Shown here one piece after another: positions 14,944 to 16,731 of a DNA stretch of 16,731 nucleotides; position 1 is the stretch's first letter; every line of letters begins with the position of its first letter. The DNA is taken from assembly GCA_017425745.1 (NCBI GenBank), contig JAFOXT010000135.1, forward strand, positions 1 through 16,731, in the 5' to 3' direction. The notes below the pieces were generated by a model. That model made no database searches. It saw nothing but the letters and a program-made list of their open reading frames with translations, and was not told the DNA's origin. This DNA is from Clostridia bacterium (GTDB lineage: Bacteria > Bacillota > Clostridia > Oscillospirales > Acutalibacteraceae). Position numbers and translations under genes: made by a program.

Positions 14944-15068
14944 GGGGCGACGACTGACCTGATTTCTTTTGAGAAATCAGGTCAACTAAGCAAAGGCTGA
15001 GCTTTGAAGCTCAGCCTTTGCTTAGTAACGGAAAGAAAATTCCATTTTCTTTCCGTTGTCGTCGCCCC
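14944..15068. repeat. Perfect four-way-junction (cloverleaf) palindromic element, 125 bp
   Basis: The intergenic element is built entirely of abutting inverted repeats. The outer stem GGGGCGACGAC (14944-14954) pairs perfectly with 15058-15068 (11 bp). Inside it lie hairpin 1 (14955-14984: 13 bp, loop TTTG), hairpin 2 (14985-15026: 19 bp, loop TTGA) and hairpin 3 (15027-15057: 14 bp, loop TCC). No base is left unpaired at the junction: 57 base pairs plus 11 loop bases account for all 125 positions, with no mismatch, bulge or G-T pair. A further 5-bp hairpin (14930-14943, TTACC/GGTAA, loop ATAA) abuts its left edge. There is no open reading frame of note and no T tract after it. It could be a non-autonomous mobile or ERIC-like repeat, a cruciform DNA site, or a structured 3'-UTR RNA of the phosphoesterase transcript. 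The sequence alone does not decide. Confidence 0.9.
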
Positions 15069-15095
15069 CCGTTTCAGGTTTGCAGTACATAAAAA

Positions 15096-15121
15096 GCCAC
15101 AGGAAGCTTTCTTCCTGTGGC
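15096..15121. terminator. Bidirectional terminator between the metallophosphoesterase and FGGY kinase genes
   Basis: An 11-bp perfect stem (15096-15106 with 15111-15121, GCCACAGGAAG and its complement) closes a 4-nt loop. It is followed by T5 on the minus strand (15091-15095) and by ACAATTTTTT on the plus strand, where the T run reaches the kinase stop codon. It probably ends both convergent genes, which would place the four-way element within the phosphoesterase transcript. Confidence 0.9.
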
Positions 15122-15129
15122 ACAATTTT

Positions 15130-16719
15130 TTAGCCGTTAAGAATTTCAAAAATATTCTTGTTAGCCTTGTAAATTTCTTTGTAAGCCTTGAAGTTCTTAT
15201 CGTAAACCGCCTTGTTTGCAGGGTTGGGCTTGAAGATTTTGTCAACCTTAATGAGCTTGCCTGCATCGTCAATGCTGTCGATAACACCGAGACCTACTGC
15301 AATTACAACTGCAGCACCTACAGCACCTACATTCTGAGGACTGGGTACTGTTTCAACTGTTCTGCCTGTGCAGTCAGCAAGAATCTGGCTTGTTGAATCT
15401 GAAAGAGCGCCGCCGCCTACAAAACGGATAATCTGTGAGGTCTCTGTCTTCTTTTCAATTGTTTCAAGGAACCAACGAAGGTGCATACAAACGCCTTCTG
15501 CAACAGCTCTGATAAGCTCGCTCTTACCTGTTTCAAGGCTGATATTGAAGAACATAGCTCTTGCGTTGGGGTCTTCAAAGGGGCAACGGTTACCGTGAAG
15601 CCAGGGAGTGAAAATTACACCGTTTGAGCCTGCGGGAACCTGCTCTGTAACAGCTGACATATACTGATAAAGGCTGGTGTACTGACTTTCCATATCCTCG
15701 GCAACATCAGTCTTATTAAGATAAATGCCGATTTCGTCAAGAGCAAGGTGATCCTTAACCCATTCAAGGCACTTGCCTGCAGTTTCAAGCTCTGCAAAGT
15801 AGTTATAGTAGCCGGGACGTGCACCAACTGTAGCAGCAATCATAGCGCTTGTATCAGCAAGGCTCTTGTCAACAACAGTTGAAACCCAACCTGATGTACC
15901 AACGTAAACGTGAGTATCACGAAGACCTACTGAGCCTGCGCCAACACCGATAAGTGAAGCGTCACCGCCGCCACCGAATACCATTGTTCCGGCTTTAAGG
16001 CCAAGCTCTGCAGCAGCCTTTTCTGTAAGTCCGCCAACCTTGTCTGTGCTCTTGATAATATTTGCAAGGTGGTTCATATCAACACCGAACATCTTGCACA
16101 TTTCGGGGCTCCAGCACTTTTTCTTGATATCATAGATAAGTGTTGCAAAAGCTGAGTCCTCTGTCATAATGAACTCGCCTGTCATTCTTGCAATAAGTGA
16201 CTCCTTAACGTCGAGCCATTTATGTACATGTCTGAAGTTTTCAGGTTCGTTACCCTTAACCCAGAGATATTTGTAAACGGGATCCTTAACGCTGAGTGAA
16301 GCAGCACCGGTAATCATAAGTGACTTGAGCACCTTAACGGCATTACCACCTGCAACCTGAACACCGTGAGCCATATACTCCTTAAGCTCTTTTCTTGCTC
16401 TCTGGTCCATATAGCTCATAGCTCTTCTTACGGGCATACCGTCTTTATCAACAAGTACAAGGCCCTGCATCTGTGAGCAGAATGAGATACCGTCGATTAC
16501 ATCAGGGCTTACCTTAGCTTCATCAATAACCTTTTTAGTTGTGCTTATCATTGCACCCCACCATTCGTCAGGGTCCTGTTCTGCGCCACCGTCAGGGAAC
16601 ACATAAAGCTCATATCCCTGGCTTGCAGCTCCGATAAGCTTAATTTCCTTTTCAATTTCAAACAGACAGGTTTTAACACCTGTTGTTCCGATGTCATAAG
16701 CAAGTGCGTATTTCCTCAT
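15130..16719 (-). CDS. FGGY-family carbohydrate kinase, xylulokinase-like
   Basis: This 529-aa cytoplasmic sugar kinase phosphorylates a pentulose or related sugar with ATP. Motifs in order are YDIGTTGVK (8-16, phosphate loop), ISFCSQMQG (78-86, sugar pocket), YMDQRA (103-108), KWLDVKE (167-173), FGGGGDASLIG with catalytic-base candidate Asp253, GTSGW (274-278), TPWLHGNRCPFEDPNARAMF (371-390) and the ATP-binding FVGGGA (433-438). The last block is closest to xylulokinases, hence the call, but it is longer than typical XylB (about 490-500 aa) and substrate specificity in FGGY kinases cannot be read reliably. The start ATG (16717-16719) has AGGA 8 nt upstream, at the very edge of the window, so the promoter and any operon partners, such as xylose isomerase, lie outside. 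Confidence 0.88.
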   Translation of the reverse strand: MRKYALAYDIGTTGVKTCLFEIEKEIKLIGAASQGYELYVFPDGGAEQDPDEWWGAMISTTKKVIDEAKVSPDVIDGISFCSQMQGLVLVDKDGMPVRRAMSYMDQRARKELKEYMAHGVQVAGGNAVKVLKSLMITGAASLSVKDPVYKYLWVKGNEPENFRHVHKWLDVKESLIARMTGEFIMTEDSAFATLIYDIKKKCWSPEMCKMFGVDMNHLANIIKSTDKVGGLTEKAAAELGLKAGTMVFGGGGDASLIGVGAGSVGLRDTHVYVGTSGWVSTVVDKSLADTSAMIAATVGARPGYYNYFAELETAGKCLEWVKDHLALDEIGIYLNKTDVAEDMESQYTSLYQYMSAVTEQVPAGSNGVIFTPWLHGNRCPFEDPNARAMFFNISLETGKSELIRAVAEGVCMHLRWFLETIEKKTETSQIIRFVGGGALSDSTSQILADCTGRTVETVPSPQNVGAVGAAVVIAVGLGVIDSIDDAGKLIKVDKIFKPNPANKAVYDKNFKAYKEIYKANKNIFEILNG

Positions 16720-16731
16720 AGTTTTCTTCCT

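Noticed and set aside
14944..15068. CRISPR array, tRNA, or ordinary terminator as explanation of the palindromic element
   Set aside because: There are no repeated units with spacers. The arms are unrelated in sequence and too long, and no anticodon/T-loop or CCA features are present. No T tract follows the hairpins.
15004..15396. Plus-strand 130-codon frame and minus-strand 101-codon frame (14982-15287) overlapping the cloverleaf element
   Set aside because: Both run through the hairpins and terminator and overlap the sugar kinase in another frame. They show the residue patterns of palindromes, not of a protein.

Overview
The window looks like chromosomal DNA of a moderately AT-rich, low-GC Gram-positive bacterium, most likely a gut-type Clostridia relative (Oscillospiraceae/Ruminococcaceae-like). 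This rests on strong GGAGG-type ribosome binding sites, textbook sigma-A promoters with 17-bp spacers, tRNAs with encoded CCA, a DUF1540 small protein, a HAAS-type membrane protein and a gene mix typical of that group. The assignment is inference; no rRNA or marker gene is present. No phage, transposase, CRISPR or toxin-antitoxin genes were seen.

Layout. Positions 1-208 (minus) hold a tRNA cluster, transcribed Val, then Asp, then a tRNA cut by the window edge, from a near-consensus promoter at 242-270. Just upstream lies an unlisted 53-codon gene (309-470, minus). A class I/II aminotransferase follows (616-1806, minus), then a two-gene, translationally coupled operon of a HAAS-type six-helix membrane protein and a CAT/condensation-fold acyltransferase (4001 to 1939, minus). 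A 52-aa DUF1540 cysteine-rich protein (4206-4364, minus) has its own terminator. Next is a three-gene operon on the minus strand: phospho-sugar mutase, a 76-aa signal-peptide/anchor protein and a secreted LCAT-like alpha/beta hydrolase (8444 to 4483). A divergent promoter pair at 8476-8573 separates that operon from a membrane-anchored M20 (PM20D1-like) peptidase on the plus strand (8609-10081). A two-component system (OmpR-type regulator plus histidine kinase, 10204-11954) follows, convergent with a CNNM/CorC-type CBS transporter (12003-13340, minus). A second divergent promoter pair (13397-13502) leads to a metallophosphoesterase (13535-14920, plus). That gene is convergent with an FGGY sugar kinase, xylulokinase-like (15130-16719, minus).

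The standout is the intergenic stretch 14944-15068 between the last two genes. It is a 125-bp element in which every base is either in a Watson-Crick stem or in a 3-4-nt hairpin loop. An 11-bp closing stem encloses three perfect hairpins (13, 19 and 14 bp) that abut with no unpaired junction base, giving an ideal four-way junction. It is not an ordinary terminator, tRNA or CRISPR repeat.

How the genes work together: most are independent housekeeping or envelope functions. The mutase operon combines sugar-phosphate interconversion with two exported products. The membrane protein/acyltransferase pair is probably one functional unit. The two-component system has no obvious adjacent target. Seven terminators and eight or nine promoters can be placed by eye, so transcription units are well delimited. 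Three of the minus-strand terminators share a common core sequence.
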